NCBI GenBank assembly: GCA_934177795.1
Contig: CAKPPS010000002.1
Span: 1 to 64,000, forward strand
DNA from: an uncultured Clostridia bacterium
GTDB taxonomy: Bacteria > Bacillota > Clostridia > TANB77 > CAG-508
Direction: 5' to 3'
Length of the DNA: 64,000 nucleotides
In this document: in pieces, positions 53,896-62,485 of the stretch
How positions within the stretch are numbered: the stretch's first letter is position 1
Layout of the letters: the number at the start of each line of letters is the position of its first letter
Position numbers and translations under genes: made by a program
The notes under the pieces: generated by a model
Databases searched by the model: none
The model's input: the letters and a program-made list of their open reading frames with translations, nothing else
What the model was told of the DNA's origin: nothing

Positions 53896-54154
53896 ATGAA
53901 TCGTTTAAAAAGAAAAATTGACCAATATCTAAATGGATTTCTTTATAAGAGATAAAGATTCATTAATTCCAATTGAAGTAAAAGCAAATGATAATGCAAC
54001 AATTTCTTTGAATAACTTAATTGATAATAAAAAATATAAAGCCATTAAATATGTTATAAAATTATGTAATAAAAACATTGGATTTAATGGCAAATTCTAT
54101 ACTTTCCCATATTTCTTAGCTGTCTTTAAAAAAAGATATTTAAGAAAAAAATAA
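53896..54154 (+). pseudogene. Internally deleted AAA ATPase gene (DUF4143 family)
   Basis: The ATG at 53896 begins the typical N-terminus of AAA+ DUF4143 ATPases (NRLKRKIDQYLN). After about 13 codons the sequence jumps, in another frame, to the typical C-terminus (MDFFIRDKDSLIPIEVKAND to FLAVFKKRYLRKK). The central ATPase and nuclease-like parts, usually some 300 residues, are missing. A hairpin terminator still follows. I read this as the scar of one internal deletion. Confidence 0.8.
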
Positions 54155-54160
54155 GCTATT

Positions 54161-54204
54161 AAAAAATGAGATTTGAGTTATATATAACTTAAATCTCATT
54201 TTTT
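54161..54204. terminator. Bidirectional terminator
   Basis: AAAAAATGAGATTTGAGTTA (54161-54180) pairs with TAACTTAAATCTCATTTTTT (54185-54204) with one G-T pair. It serves the ATPase remnant and the convergent VirD4-like gene. Confidence 0.9.
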
Positions 54205-54213
54205 GTTATGTTT

Positions 54214-56541
54214 TTATTTTTTTTCATTTTTTTTGAAATTTATAACTACAGCATCATCATTATTAAATAGATATTTAGAATCTGTTGTATCTGTTTGAAC
54301 TGGATCTATTTCATTTCTTTCATCTTTAAAATCCAAATTCTTTATATCAAACCTCTTCTTTGGAGAAGTATCATCTTCTGTTTCTGTTGTTACCCCATCA
54401 GAATATTTTCCAAAATCAAAAGTTTTTATTTTTTGTTTTTCTTTATATTTTGATTCTAGATATTTAAAATTACCTGGACCAATTAAGAATTTTCCTCCAA
54501 TATCTTTTATTTTATATGCACATTTTTTATCAGTAAGCATTCCTTGTAATTTACCTGCTGAGAAATAATTTACATAATCCCATTTTACATCACCATGTTT
54601 ATCTTCATATTTACCTGTTTTAAAGTTAATATCATTTTTAAATGTCCATTCTCTGTGTTTTCCGAATTCAGATGACCACCAATTTAATTCTTCTATTACT
54701 CCACCTCCGGTAAATATTTTATTTGCACAGTTTGATAAAATTGTATTTTTTAAATTTTCTTTAGATTTATCTGTTGACAATTGTGCTAAATTTTGTGCAG
54801 ATATGATGTTTCCTACACGATATTTTCTATACATAGTAAACATTGCTTCTGTTGCTTTACAAATAAAGTCTGGAAATTCATCTACATACAAGAAATTTGG
54901 AATTCTAGTGTTTTCTCCTCCAGGTCTTCTTAATATAGCATTTTGTAATGATATTAAGAAAAATAGTCCAAATGCTTTATGTGTTGAAGAGCCTAAATCT
55001 CCACGTCTTGTACAGATAAATGTTATTTCACCTTTTGAAAGAATATCATCAAAATTTATATTGTTAAATCTATTACATAAAATTGATTTTACTCCTGGTA
55101 ATCTTAAAAGATTATCCAATTGTGTCACTGCTGCATATATATCTCTTTCTGTTTGTTTTCTTCCACTACCATCTTTGTAAAAACATTTTTTGAAATATGC
55201 AATTTGTACACTGTATTTTTCCTTTAACTCTTCATTTGCTGCCATTATTTCACACATTTTTTCTATTAATTCAAAGTTAGTGAACATTTTCAGCATATCT
55301 TCCATATTGGGAAGTGCTCCTTCATTCATTCTAGGATACATTTCCTTCAATAGAATTGCTAGATTTTCAATAGCTTGTATTATATAATCTTCTCTATATG
55401 CATCTTCTACTTCTTCATGCACATTATTGTACATTGCTTTTAATGCAGAAGAAATTGTAATTGCTATTTTTGTTGGATTATCATATACAAATGGATTTAT
55501 ACCTTTTGAGTCTGGATTTGATGGATCTATAATATTATACTTAAATCCATAATTGTCACACACTTCTGTTAAATGTTCTATAATTTCATAATCAGGTGAC
55601 ATTATTTCCATTCCTAAGTTTCTATAAACTGTTTTTCCATCAATTTTTCCTAAAATCATTTTTTTCATATATGCATTATAAACATCTTCTTTTCCATCAT
55701 TTGGTGCAAGCATTTCTAATTTAAAATTTTGATTTAAAAAGTCATTATCATAAGGTCTAGTTAAATGTGCTATTCCTGTTTTTAATGCTGTAAATCCCAT
55801 TTCTTTAGAAACTTCTCTAAAGAAAAATTTCTTTTCAATATCTCTTGCTATCATTGGTTCAAAAACTAAAGAAGTTTTTCCTGTTCCAGAACCTCCACAA
55901 ACAAATAAAGATGAATATCGAGAAATTTCTGGCATTGTTATAGTTTTTCCAGTATCATTATTTGTGCATAAATATGTTTCACAAGTATATACTCCTCTAT
56001 CCTTTTTAGTATCAGATAAATTTATTCCTCCATAATCCCAAATAGAACGAGTCAATTCTAAGCTATCATTTACTCCGAAATATAACCAATTAAATAATGG
56101 CCCTATTGTTATAAACGGTAAGTATAGTGCTATACTCGTAAATGCTGGTTTTACTACTTCTGAAAAATTTGTAATAATATCTACATAGTTTGGAACTGAT
56201 ATAAATAATAACCATAATCCCATATTCAGCCACTGTGTAAACATGGACAGTGCAATAACATATAATCCTATAATATAAATATAGAAAATAGTTACTTTTT
56301 TTGCATTTGAATCTGCAAATTCTGATGAGCCTGAAAAAAGAAATGCAAATATAGGACAAGCCATAGCTAAAGTATATTGTATCGGTCCCCAATACGAGTA
56401 TGAAACACCTGTAAAAATCATAAGTAATATTTCTACAATTCTATCTACTGCTAAATATACTGTGATAAGTGTTAATATATATGTTGCAAATGTATTTCTA
56501 TTTATATTTAATTTCTTTAAAAATTTATCTAGTAATTTCAT
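54214..56541 (-). CDS. Solitary VirD4/TraG-like membrane ATPase
   Basis: This 775-residue protein resembles coupling ATPases of conjugation systems. Four to five membrane helices occupy residues 15-175. The motor has Walker A GGSGTGKTS near 219, Walker B FLYVDEFPDF near 554, and the TraG/VirD4 stretch ISAQNLAQLSTDKSKENLKN near 585. The C-terminal 100 residues are charged and probably disordered. No relaxase, VirB4 or other conjugation gene adjoins it, and the neighbours are DUF2508, bofA and glmS. It may be a chromosomal T4SS-type ATPase with an unknown partner rather than part of a mobile element. Confidence 0.85.
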   Translation of the reverse strand: MKLLDKFLKKLNINRNTFATYILTLITVYLAVDRIVEILLMIFTGVSYSYWGPIQYTLAMACPIFAFLFSGSSEFADSNAKKVTIFYIYIIGLYVIALSMFTQWLNMGLWLLFISVPNYVDIITNFSEVVKPAFTSIALYLPFITIGPLFNWLYFGVNDSLELTRSIWDYGGINLSDTKKDRGVYTCETYLCTNNDTGKTITMPEISRYSSLFVCGGSGTGKTSLVFEPMIARDIEKKFFFREVSKEMGFTALKTGIAHLTRPYDNDFLNQNFKLEMLAPNDGKEDVYNAYMKKMILGKIDGKTVYRNLGMEIMSPDYEIIEHLTEVCDNYGFKYNIIDPSNPDSKGINPFVYDNPTKIAITISSALKAMYNNVHEEVEDAYREDYIIQAIENLAILLKEMYPRMNEGALPNMEDMLKMFTNFELIEKMCEIMAANEELKEKYSVQIAYFKKCFYKDGSGRKQTERDIYAAVTQLDNLLRLPGVKSILCNRFNNINFDDILSKGEITFICTRRGDLGSSTHKAFGLFFLISLQNAILRRPGGENTRIPNFLYVDEFPDFICKATEAMFTMYRKYRVGNIISAQNLAQLSTDKSKENLKNTILSNCANKIFTGGGVIEELNWWSSEFGKHREWTFKNDINFKTGKYEDKHGDVKWDYVNYFSAGKLQGMLTDKKCAYKIKDIGGKFLIGPGNFKYLESKYKEKQKIKTFDFGKYSDGVTTETEDDTSPKKRFDIKNLDFKDERNEIDPVQTDTTDSKYLFNNDDAVVINFKKNEKK

Positions 56542-56678
56542 TTAAAAAATCCTTTCAAAATCAAAATATTACATATATATTATTCCATAAAATAGCTTAA
56601 AAGACAAGTACTTTCAGGTATTTTGTATAAAAAAATAATTCTTGAATATAATAATAAAAAAATAATGGGAGGATTTAT

Positions 56679-56963
56679 ATGGTTGATGGATACATTCAAG
56701 AATACAATATTAAAAATTTAAACGAAAAGGAAAAAGAAATTGAATTAATAAAAAATATTATTACTACTAGAAAAGCTATCAAAAATATAGATAAAAATTT
56801 TGAATATGCACAAGATGAATTAGTAGACTACTATATATATCAACAAAAAGCTAATCAAGCTAAATTAAATTATTTAATAAAAACCGCTAAATTACAAGGT
56901 ATTACAGTTGATATGATAAATGATATTAGATATAGTAATCTAATAGAAGAAGATGCTGGATAA
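56679..56963 (+). CDS. DUF2508/YaaL-family protein
   Basis: This 94-residue soluble helical protein has the YaaL-like helix pair (LIKNIITTRKAIKNIDKNFE and DELVDYYIYQQKANQAKLNY). AGGGAGGA precedes the start at a good distance. Its gene is 71 bp upstream of the bofA homologue, the usual yaaL-bofA order of spore formers. Confidence 0.85.
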   Translation: MVDGYIQEYNIKNLNEKEKEIELIKNIITTRKAIKNIDKNFEYAQDELVDYYIYQQKANQAKLNYLIKTAKLQGITVDMINDIRYSNLIEEDAG

Positions 56964-57034
56964 TAACAATTATATAAGGTCTATTTGTCCGATTAATAGC
57001 ATAATTATTAATAATAACATTATGGGAGGAAAAA

Positions 57035-57295
57035 ATGGATTTTAATATAATTACATATTTAGCTTGCATAATATTTTTATTTATCTTTGGTAGACTTTTT
57101 ATTGTTCCAATAAAAAAAATACTTAAACTTGTTTTTAATTCAATATTAGGTGGTATTGTTATTTATATAATAAATATAATTGGAGCAAATTTTGGATTTC
57201 ATATTGGTTTAAATATTGTAAATAGTATTGTTATAGGTATCCTTGGTCTACCTGGTGTTGTATGTTTGATAATTATTAAACTATTGATTGGATAA
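57035..57295 (+). CDS. bofA: BofA-family pro-sigma-K processing inhibitor
   Basis: An 86-residue membrane protein with three hydrophobic stretches and the family ending GILGLPGVVCLIIIKLLIG. BofA holds the SpoIVFB protease inactive until late sporulation. The short length is normal for the family. AGGGAGG lies 7 nt upstream of the ATG. Pairing with the DUF2508 gene supports the assignment. Confidence 0.9.
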   Translation: MDFNIITYLACIIFLFIFGRLFIVPIKKILKLVFNSILGGIVIYIINIIGANFGFHIGLNIVNSIVIGILGLPGVVCLIIIKLLIG

Positions 57296-57379
57296 TAAGA
57301 ATAAAAGGCTGATGCTTGTAGCTCTTTATATAATAACTTTTCTAATTTTTATACTAGGAAAGTATCATTTTTATATTAG

Positions 57380-57422
57380 AAAAAAGCTTTAACTATAATA
57401 GTATATAGTTAAGGCTTTTTTT
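57380..57422. terminator. Bidirectional terminator between bofA and glmS
   Basis: AAAAAAGCTTTAACTATA (57380-57397) pairs with TATAGTTAAGGCTTTTTT (57404-57421) with one mismatch pair, and is flanked by T-runs. Confidence 0.85.
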
Positions 57423-57426
57423 ATTT

Positions 57427-59268
57427 TTATTCAACTGTTACTGATTTAGCTAAATTTCTAGGTTTATCTACATCTAATCCTTTTTCTTTTGCAATATAAT
57501 AAGCTAATAATTGTAATGGAACAACTGATAAAATCGGAGAAATAGCTGCATTAACTTCAGGTATCTCTAATACTATGTCAAACATAGACTTATCAATTGG
57601 TTGATTTGTGACTATGAATGTTTTAGCTCCACGAGTAACTACTTCTTGAATATTGCTAACTGTTTTTTCTACTAATTTAGGGTCTGTCATTACGCCAATA
57701 ACAGTAACTCCTTTTTCAATTAAAGCAATTGCACCATGTTTTAATTCTCCTGCTGCATAGCTTTCTGAATGTATATAAGATACTTCTTTAACTTTTAAAG
57801 AACCTTCTCTAGCTACTGTTTCATCTATTCCTCTACCTATAAAAAACATATCTTTTTCTTTATAGATTTTTTTAGCAAATTCTTTTATAGTATCATTTAA
57901 TTTTAAACATTCTTCTATTTTTTTAGGTAATTCTAATATTTCTTCTTTTAAAGAATCAAATTCTTTTGTATCACGGCCTAATGTTTCTGCAAAATAGATT
58001 GCTAATACTGCAAATAATACAACTTGTGATGTATATGCTTTTGTAGAAGCAACTGCTATTTCTGGTCCTGCATGTGTATAAATAGAATAATCTGCTTCTC
58101 TTGTAATTGAACTTCCAATTACATTAGTCATAGCAATAGTTGTTGCACCTTTTTCTTTAGAAAGTTTTAAGGCTGCTATGGTATCAGCTGTTTCGCCTGA
58201 TTGTGTTGGAAAAATACATAATGTATGTTCATCTATTAATGGATTTCTATATCTAAATTCAGATGCTACATCTATTTCTGCAGGTATTCTACAAATTTTT
58301 TCTATCATATCTTTACCTACTAAACCAGCATGCATTGCTGTACCACAAGCAACAATATATATCTTGTTAATTTTAGATAAACTTTCTTTTGTAAAGTTTA
58401 ATTCATTAAATGTACATTTTGTACCTTGATTTAATTTTGCTCCAACTGTTTCACGAATAGCTGCTGGTTGTTCAAATATTTCTTTTAACATGAAATCTTC
58501 ATAACCATTTTTTTCGCTACCTGTTGCATCCCATTCAATTGTTTGAATTTGTTTATTAATTTTGTTTAGTTCAATATCATAAAATTCAATATCTTCTCTA
58601 GATAAAAATGCATATTCTAAATCATTTAAGAAGTAGAAATTTCTTGTAAATGATAAAATTGCTGGTATATCTGAAGAAATATAATTTTCTCCATCGCCTT
58701 TACCAATAACTAAAGGACTATCTTTTCTTACAACTACCATATTATCTGGGAAGTCTTTACAAATAATTTCTAGTGCAAAACTTCCTTTTAATTCTGCACA
58801 AGCTTTTTTAATTGCTGTTAAAAGCTTATCTTTTCCTGCTTTTTCATTTTCTTTAGAATAATAATAATATATTAAATTTGGAATTATTTCTGTATCTGTA
58901 TCAGAATAGAATTTGAATCCATTATCTGTTAAAAATTTTCTTAATTCATTATAGTTTTCTATTATTCCATTATGAACTACACTAAATGTTTTTGAATTAT
59001 CTTGATGAGGGTGTGCATTTTCTTTAGATGGTTTACCATGAGTTGCCCATCTTGTATGTGCAATACCTATAGTTCCTTCTAAATCATTTATTCCTTCTAA
59101 TTTATATAAATTTTTAACTCTTCCTTTATCTTTCATTACTGCTATACCATCTTTTTCAACTGTTGCTATACCAGCAGAGTCATAACCTCTATATTCCAAT
59201 CTTATTAGTCCATTAATTAAAATTGGACTAGCCTTTTGTTTTCCTATATAACCTACAATTCCACACAT
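57427..59268 (-). CDS. glmS: Glutamine-fructose-6-phosphate aminotransferase GlmS
   Basis: This 613-residue enzyme makes glucosamine-6-phosphate, the first step of peptidoglycan precursor supply. The glutaminase domain starts with the Cys2 nucleophile (MCGIVGYIG) and the conserved RGYDSAGIA. The SIS isomerase domains contain FPTQSGETADT near 355 and end in the typical KPRNLAKSVTVE. AAGGAGG lies 8 nt upstream. Its message carries a glmS ribozyme. Confidence 0.97.
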   Translation of the reverse strand: MCGIVGYIGKQKASPILINGLIRLEYRGYDSAGIATVEKDGIAVMKDKGRVKNLYKLEGINDLEGTIGIAHTRWATHGKPSKENAHPHQDNSKTFSVVHNGIIENYNELRKFLTDNGFKFYSDTDTEIIPNLIYYYYSKENEKAGKDKLLTAIKKACAELKGSFALEIICKDFPDNMVVVRKDSPLVIGKGDGENYISSDIPAILSFTRNFYFLNDLEYAFLSREDIEFYDIELNKINKQIQTIEWDATGSEKNGYEDFMLKEIFEQPAAIRETVGAKLNQGTKCTFNELNFTKESLSKINKIYIVACGTAMHAGLVGKDMIEKICRIPAEIDVASEFRYRNPLIDEHTLCIFPTQSGETADTIAALKLSKEKGATTIAMTNVIGSSITREADYSIYTHAGPEIAVASTKAYTSQVVLFAVLAIYFAETLGRDTKEFDSLKEEILELPKKIEECLKLNDTIKEFAKKIYKEKDMFFIGRGIDETVAREGSLKVKEVSYIHSESYAAGELKHGAIALIEKGVTVIGVMTDPKLVEKTVSNIQEVVTRGAKTFIVTNQPIDKSMFDIVLEIPEVNAAISPILSVVPLQLLAYYIAKEKGLDVDKPRNLAKSVTVE

Positions 59269-59334
59269 ATTAAATCCTCCTTATAGCAAAAATAAATTGC
59301 TCTTTTATTATTTTTGGAATTGAAGATATGCAAA

Positions 59335-59477
59335 ATAAAACTTATATGTATTATCTTTTGTTGTAATATCACTACTACTCTTTGAAATAATACTAATGAT
59401 TATAAGTAAACCATCAAGGCATCCGCCGAATATTTCGATAACCTTGAACCTCGTCAACATATAAATGTCCTGGCGCT
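59335..59477 (-). ncRNA. glmS ribozyme
   Basis: The minus strand carries the conserved glmS ribozyme core: AGCGCCAGGAC (59477-59467), GTTGACGAGGTTC, GGTTATCGAA and ATTCGGCGGATGCC. Cleavage would occur just 5' of the first G (59476). Glucosamine-6-phosphate, the GlmS product, is the cofactor, so product build-up destroys the message. The 3' peripheral stems (P3-P4) are AT-rich and their end is approximate. The distance to the glmS start, about 70 nt, is normal. Confidence 0.95.
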
Positions 59478-59536
59478 AATATTAAATTGTCTACTCCTTT
59501 CTTTATATTTTTTGCATAAATTCAATTTACTATATT

Positions 59537-59565
59537 ATATTACATTAATACAAAAAAATAAGCAA
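59537..59565 (-). promoter_or_regulatory. Promoter of glmS and its ribozyme
   Basis: Minus strand TTGCTT (59565-59560) and TAATAT (59542-59537), spacer 17 bp, about 60 bp upstream of the ribozyme cleavage site. Confidence 0.55.
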
Positions 59566-59631
59566 GTACTTATTTAAATTTTTCAAAAAAAGTATTTTTA
59601 AAACAATAAATTATTATAAATTAACTTCAAA

Positions 59632-59812
59632 AAGACTTAGAAATATGAGATTGAAATGAAATGTCGAATGTGCATGAAAAAATTTTAGAAATTCTATGTA
59701 ATTTTAGGGAAAGAGTTCACGATAGTGGAAGGGTGCCCTAAAATAAATTAGAATTTCTTGAATTTTATAATAAGCCGAGACATGTAATGGAAATCTTATA
59801 TTTCTAAGTCTT
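59632..59812 (-). ncRNA. Unassigned structured RNA, 6S-like architecture
   Basis: A 21-bp closing stem pairs 59632-59652 with 59792-59812 (one G-U pair). Inside are an asymmetric bubble with a small ATGTC/GACAT helix and a long inner stem (59688-59696 with 59749-59757; 59701-59709 with 59736-59744) capped by a loop with a further small hairpin. The minus strand has T residues just after the closing stem and a TTGTTA/TAATTA-like promoter about 20-30 bp upstream. The rod shape with a central bubble recalls 6S RNA, but I could not match the sequence to 6S or any other class. Confidence 0.6.
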
Positions 59813-59871
59813 CTAGATATTAATTATCATCAATGATTATCTTATAACAAAAATGAGCGAAATTAATCGCT

Positions 59872-60450
59872 CTATCTTCTTCTATATCTACCACAAATAC
59901 AACCAGTTCTGCCATTATTAGCATTATTAGGTACAACATTTATCCTTGCTGCAACCTCATTTGAATTGTTGTTACAGTTACAATTGCAGCTATTATTGTC
60001 ATTATTTTCTATTCTTATCACTCCATTTATAACATTTGGATTTTCATTATTATTACAATTACAACTGTTATTTATATTGCTATTACTTGTAATCGTTAAT
60101 AAATTTTCTGTATTCCCATTTGGAAAATTACTATCTATTGTTAATAATTCTGCATTATTGTTTCTTATTATTCTATTATTATTTTGCCTGCTACATGTAT
60201 TGCCATCATTATTACATTCATTAAAATATCTCATGAATAAACATGTTATAACTGCCGTAATATAGCTAATAATTGTATATATTAACGTTGCAACTAAAAA
60301 GTTCAAGTCTGATATTACAAATGTCACAATTATACCTACTGCAAGTATTATTCCTGCTACTAATACAGGACATCTAAAGATTTTTTGTAATGCTATTGAG
60401 AATATAACTACAGCTAATGGTATTGCAAAAAATATAAGTAAACTATTCAT
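59872..60450 (-). CDS. DUF2651-like membrane protein with Asn/Cys-rich tail
   Basis: This 192-residue protein has three membrane helices in the first 72 residues (LLIFFAIPLAVVIFSIAL, VLVAGIILAVGIIVTFVI and FLVATLIYTIISYITAVI), which resemble the YbeF/DUF2651 family. The remaining 120 residues are a low-complexity tail very rich in Asn, with repeated SCNCN units and a basic CICGRYRRR ending. The tail has at least a dozen cysteines and could be cross-linked or bind metal. Function unknown. AGGAG precedes the start. Confidence 0.7.
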   Translation of the reverse strand: MNSLLIFFAIPLAVVIFSIALQKIFRCPVLVAGIILAVGIIVTFVISDLNFLVATLIYTIISYITAVITCLFMRYFNECNNDGNTCSRQNNNRIIRNNNAELLTIDSNFPNGNTENLLTITSNSNINNSCNCNNNENPNVINGVIRIENNDNNSCNCNCNNNSNEVAARINVVPNNANNGRTGCICGRYRRR

Positions 60451-60517
60451 AAATATTACTCCTATCTATATAGATTTTACTATATTTTATGCTTATTCTA
60501 TAATATTTGTTAATTTT

Positions 60518-61261
60518 CTACATATCATAACATACACTAACTAAGAATAATCCTTGTGGTGGCAATGTTTTTCCTGCGTTTTCTCTTTTTTCTGATTTGA
60601 TAATTTCATTTATTTGCTCTGGTTTGATTTTTCCTAATCCAACATCTACTAATGTTCCTGCAATTATTCTAACCATATTATATAAAAAACCATTTCCTGT
60701 TAACTCTATATATATTCTATCATTTTCCATATTTTTTATTTCTGCCTTATAAATCGTTCTAACACTACTTTTACTACTTGTTCCACTTGCTTTAAATGCT
60801 TTAAAATCGTGTTCTCCTTCAAAATATTTTACAGCTTTTTTCATATTTTCAATATTTAATTTTATCGGTATATGTGTTTCCATATTTCTATATATTGCTG
60901 TCCCATATTTTGAATTATTTATTACATATCTATAAGTTTTCTTTTTGCAACTTAACCTACTATGAAATCTTTCATCTACTTCTTCTGCTTCTTTTATTCT
61001 AATAGATTTTTTTAAATTTGTATTAAGTGCAATTGGAATTTTATCTATAGGAATTGTTGATGTTGTCTTAAAATTTGCTACCTGCCCTAGTGCATGCACT
61101 CCTGCATCTGTTCTTCCTGAAGCATTTAGTTGTACTTGTTCACCTGTTATTCTCTCTATTGCTTTTTCAATCTCTCCCTGAATATTTAATTTATTAGGTT
61201 GTTTTTGCCACCCGTTAAAGTCTTTTCCATCATATTCTATTGTTAATTTTATATTTCTCAT
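60518..61261 (-). CDS. truA: tRNA pseudouridine synthase TruA
   Basis: A 247-residue enzyme that makes pseudouridines at positions 38-40 of tRNAs. The catalytic motif is NASGRTDAGVHALGQ near residues 46-60, and the C-terminal NGFLYNMVRIIAGTLVDVG is typical. AAGGAGAG lies directly upstream. It is downstream of cdaA. Confidence 0.96.
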   Translation of the reverse strand: MRNIKLTIEYDGKDFNGWQKQPNKLNIQGEIEKAIERITGEQVQLNASGRTDAGVHALGQVANFKTTSTIPIDKIPIALNTNLKKSIRIKEAEEVDERFHSRLSCKKKTYRYVINNSKYGTAIYRNMETHIPIKLNIENMKKAVKYFEGEHDFKAFKASGTSSKSSVRTIYKAEIKNMENDRIYIELTGNGFLYNMVRIIAGTLVDVGLGKIKPEQINEIIKSEKRENAGKTLPPQGLFLVSVCYDM

Positions 61262-61273
61262 TTTCTCTCCTTC

Positions 61274-61313
61274 AATCTAATAAAAGCCGCTTCTTGCGAC
61301 TTTTATTAGATTT
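61274..61313. terminator. Hairpin between cdaA and truA
   Basis: AATCTAATAAAAGCCGC with GCGACTTTTATTAGATT (one mismatch, 5-nt loop). The stem is long, but neither side has a long T-run, so it may only attenuate. Confidence 0.55.
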
Positions 61314-61320
61314 ACAACAT

Positions 61321-62253
61321 TTATTTTTTATCTAACTCTTTTTTTAGTTTATCTTTTTTTAATTTCTGTTTTATTTTTGCTATTCTATTTTGCTTTATAC
61401 TTTTTTCTGTAGCAAATCTTTTTGTTACTACATTACTAATCAATATTTTTTTTAATGCTTCTTCATTAACATCTGCAATTAATGTACCATCTTTTGCAAT
61501 GGAAACTTTCCCTGTTTCTTCTGATACAATTACAACTATACTATCAGATTCTTTTGAAATTCCTATTGCTGCTCTATGTCTTGTGCCTAGCTCTTTTGCT
61601 ATATCATTATCATCTGCAAGAGGTAATACTGATGCAGCTGATGCTATTTTGTTTCCTGATATTATTACTGCTCCATCATGTAATGGTGTTTTAGGTTCAA
61701 ATATATTTACTAATAACTGTGGTGATACTTCTGCATTCATTGGTATTCCACTATCTATAATATCTTGGATTTTTATATCTCTTTCTATTACAATTAGTGC
61801 CCCTGTTTTGTTCTTAGATAATTCCTCTGTTGCAATTACTATTTTATATATATCTTCTTTGGTTTTGGTTGCTAAGTCTTGGTCTATTCCAAAAAATTTC
61901 GTAAATTTATTTGTTCCTAATTGTTCTAGCCCTCTTCTTAATTCTGGTTGAAATATAACTATTATTGCAATTACTCCTAAATTCATTATTCCTGTTAATA
62001 TCCAATTAAGTATATGTAAATTGAATAATCCACTAAGCCATGTAATTACTATTAAAAGTGCAATTCCTTTTATTAATTGCCACGCTCTAGAGCCTTTTAC
62101 TATTTTTAAAAATGAATATATTAGGAATATTACAATCGATAAATCTATTATTAATGTTATTAGTTGTAATGGGGTTTGTTGTAAAGATTTAATATATCCT
62201 ACAATACTATTAGTATAAAAATTTTCCCAGTTCATTCCAAAATCTATTATCAT
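61321..62253 (-). CDS. cdaA: Diadenylate cyclase CdaA
   Basis: A 310-residue membrane enzyme making c-di-AMP, which controls potassium, osmolytes and wall homeostasis. Three membrane helices (residues 28-120) are followed by the DAC domain with DGAVII near 194 and GTRHRAAIGISKESDSIVVI near 221. The C-terminus is a Lys-rich helix. The usual neighbours cdaR and glmM are absent here; truA follows instead. Confidence 0.94.
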   Translation of the reverse strand: MIIDFGMNWENFYTNSIVGYIKSLQQTPLQLITLIIDLSIVIFLIYSFLKIVKGSRAWQLIKGIALLIVITWLSGLFNLHILNWILTGIMNLGVIAIIVIFQPELRRGLEQLGTNKFTKFFGIDQDLATKTKEDIYKIVIATEELSKNKTGALIVIERDIKIQDIIDSGIPMNAEVSPQLLVNIFEPKTPLHDGAVIISGNKIASAASVLPLADDNDIAKELGTRHRAAIGISKESDSIVVIVSEETGKVSIAKDGTLIADVNEEALKKILISNVVTKRFATEKSIKQNRIAKIKQKLKKDKLKKELDKK

Positions 62254-62272
62254 ATTTATTTCTCTTTCCTTT

Positions 62273-62404
62273 TTAGAAAATTATTGAATATATAAGTGAT
62301 GATGCTGTTGCTAATAGCATTAAAAATGCTAGAATTGCTGCCATTACTTTCACAAATATTTGTCCTTTGTCATAATTCTTTTTTGTTTTATTTTCTTTTT
62401 TCAT
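62273..62404 (-). CDS. Small single-pass membrane protein, 43 residues
   Basis: An ATG at 62404 with AAAGGGTG upstream opens a 43-codon frame: a Lys/Asn-rich N-terminus (KKENKTKKNYDKGQ) and one membrane helix (VMAAILAFLMLLATASSLIY). This shape is like the small DUF4044-type membrane proteins of Firmicutes. It ends 20 bp before the cdaA start, so it may be co-transcribed with cdaA. Confidence 0.65.
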   Translation of the reverse strand: MKKENKTKKNYDKGQIFVKVMAAILAFLMLLATASSLIYSIIF

Positions 62405-62485
62405 GATTTTCACCCTTTCTTTAGTTTATATATCTTTTTTCTTACAAAAAAATTATAACATATTTAACATAACATTTCAATTGTT

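Noticed and set aside
57314..57394. 26-codon frame MLVALYIITFLIFILG between bofA and glmS
   Set aside because: Hydrophobic as expected of any AT-rich frame, weak ribosome site, and its end overlaps the bidirectional terminator.
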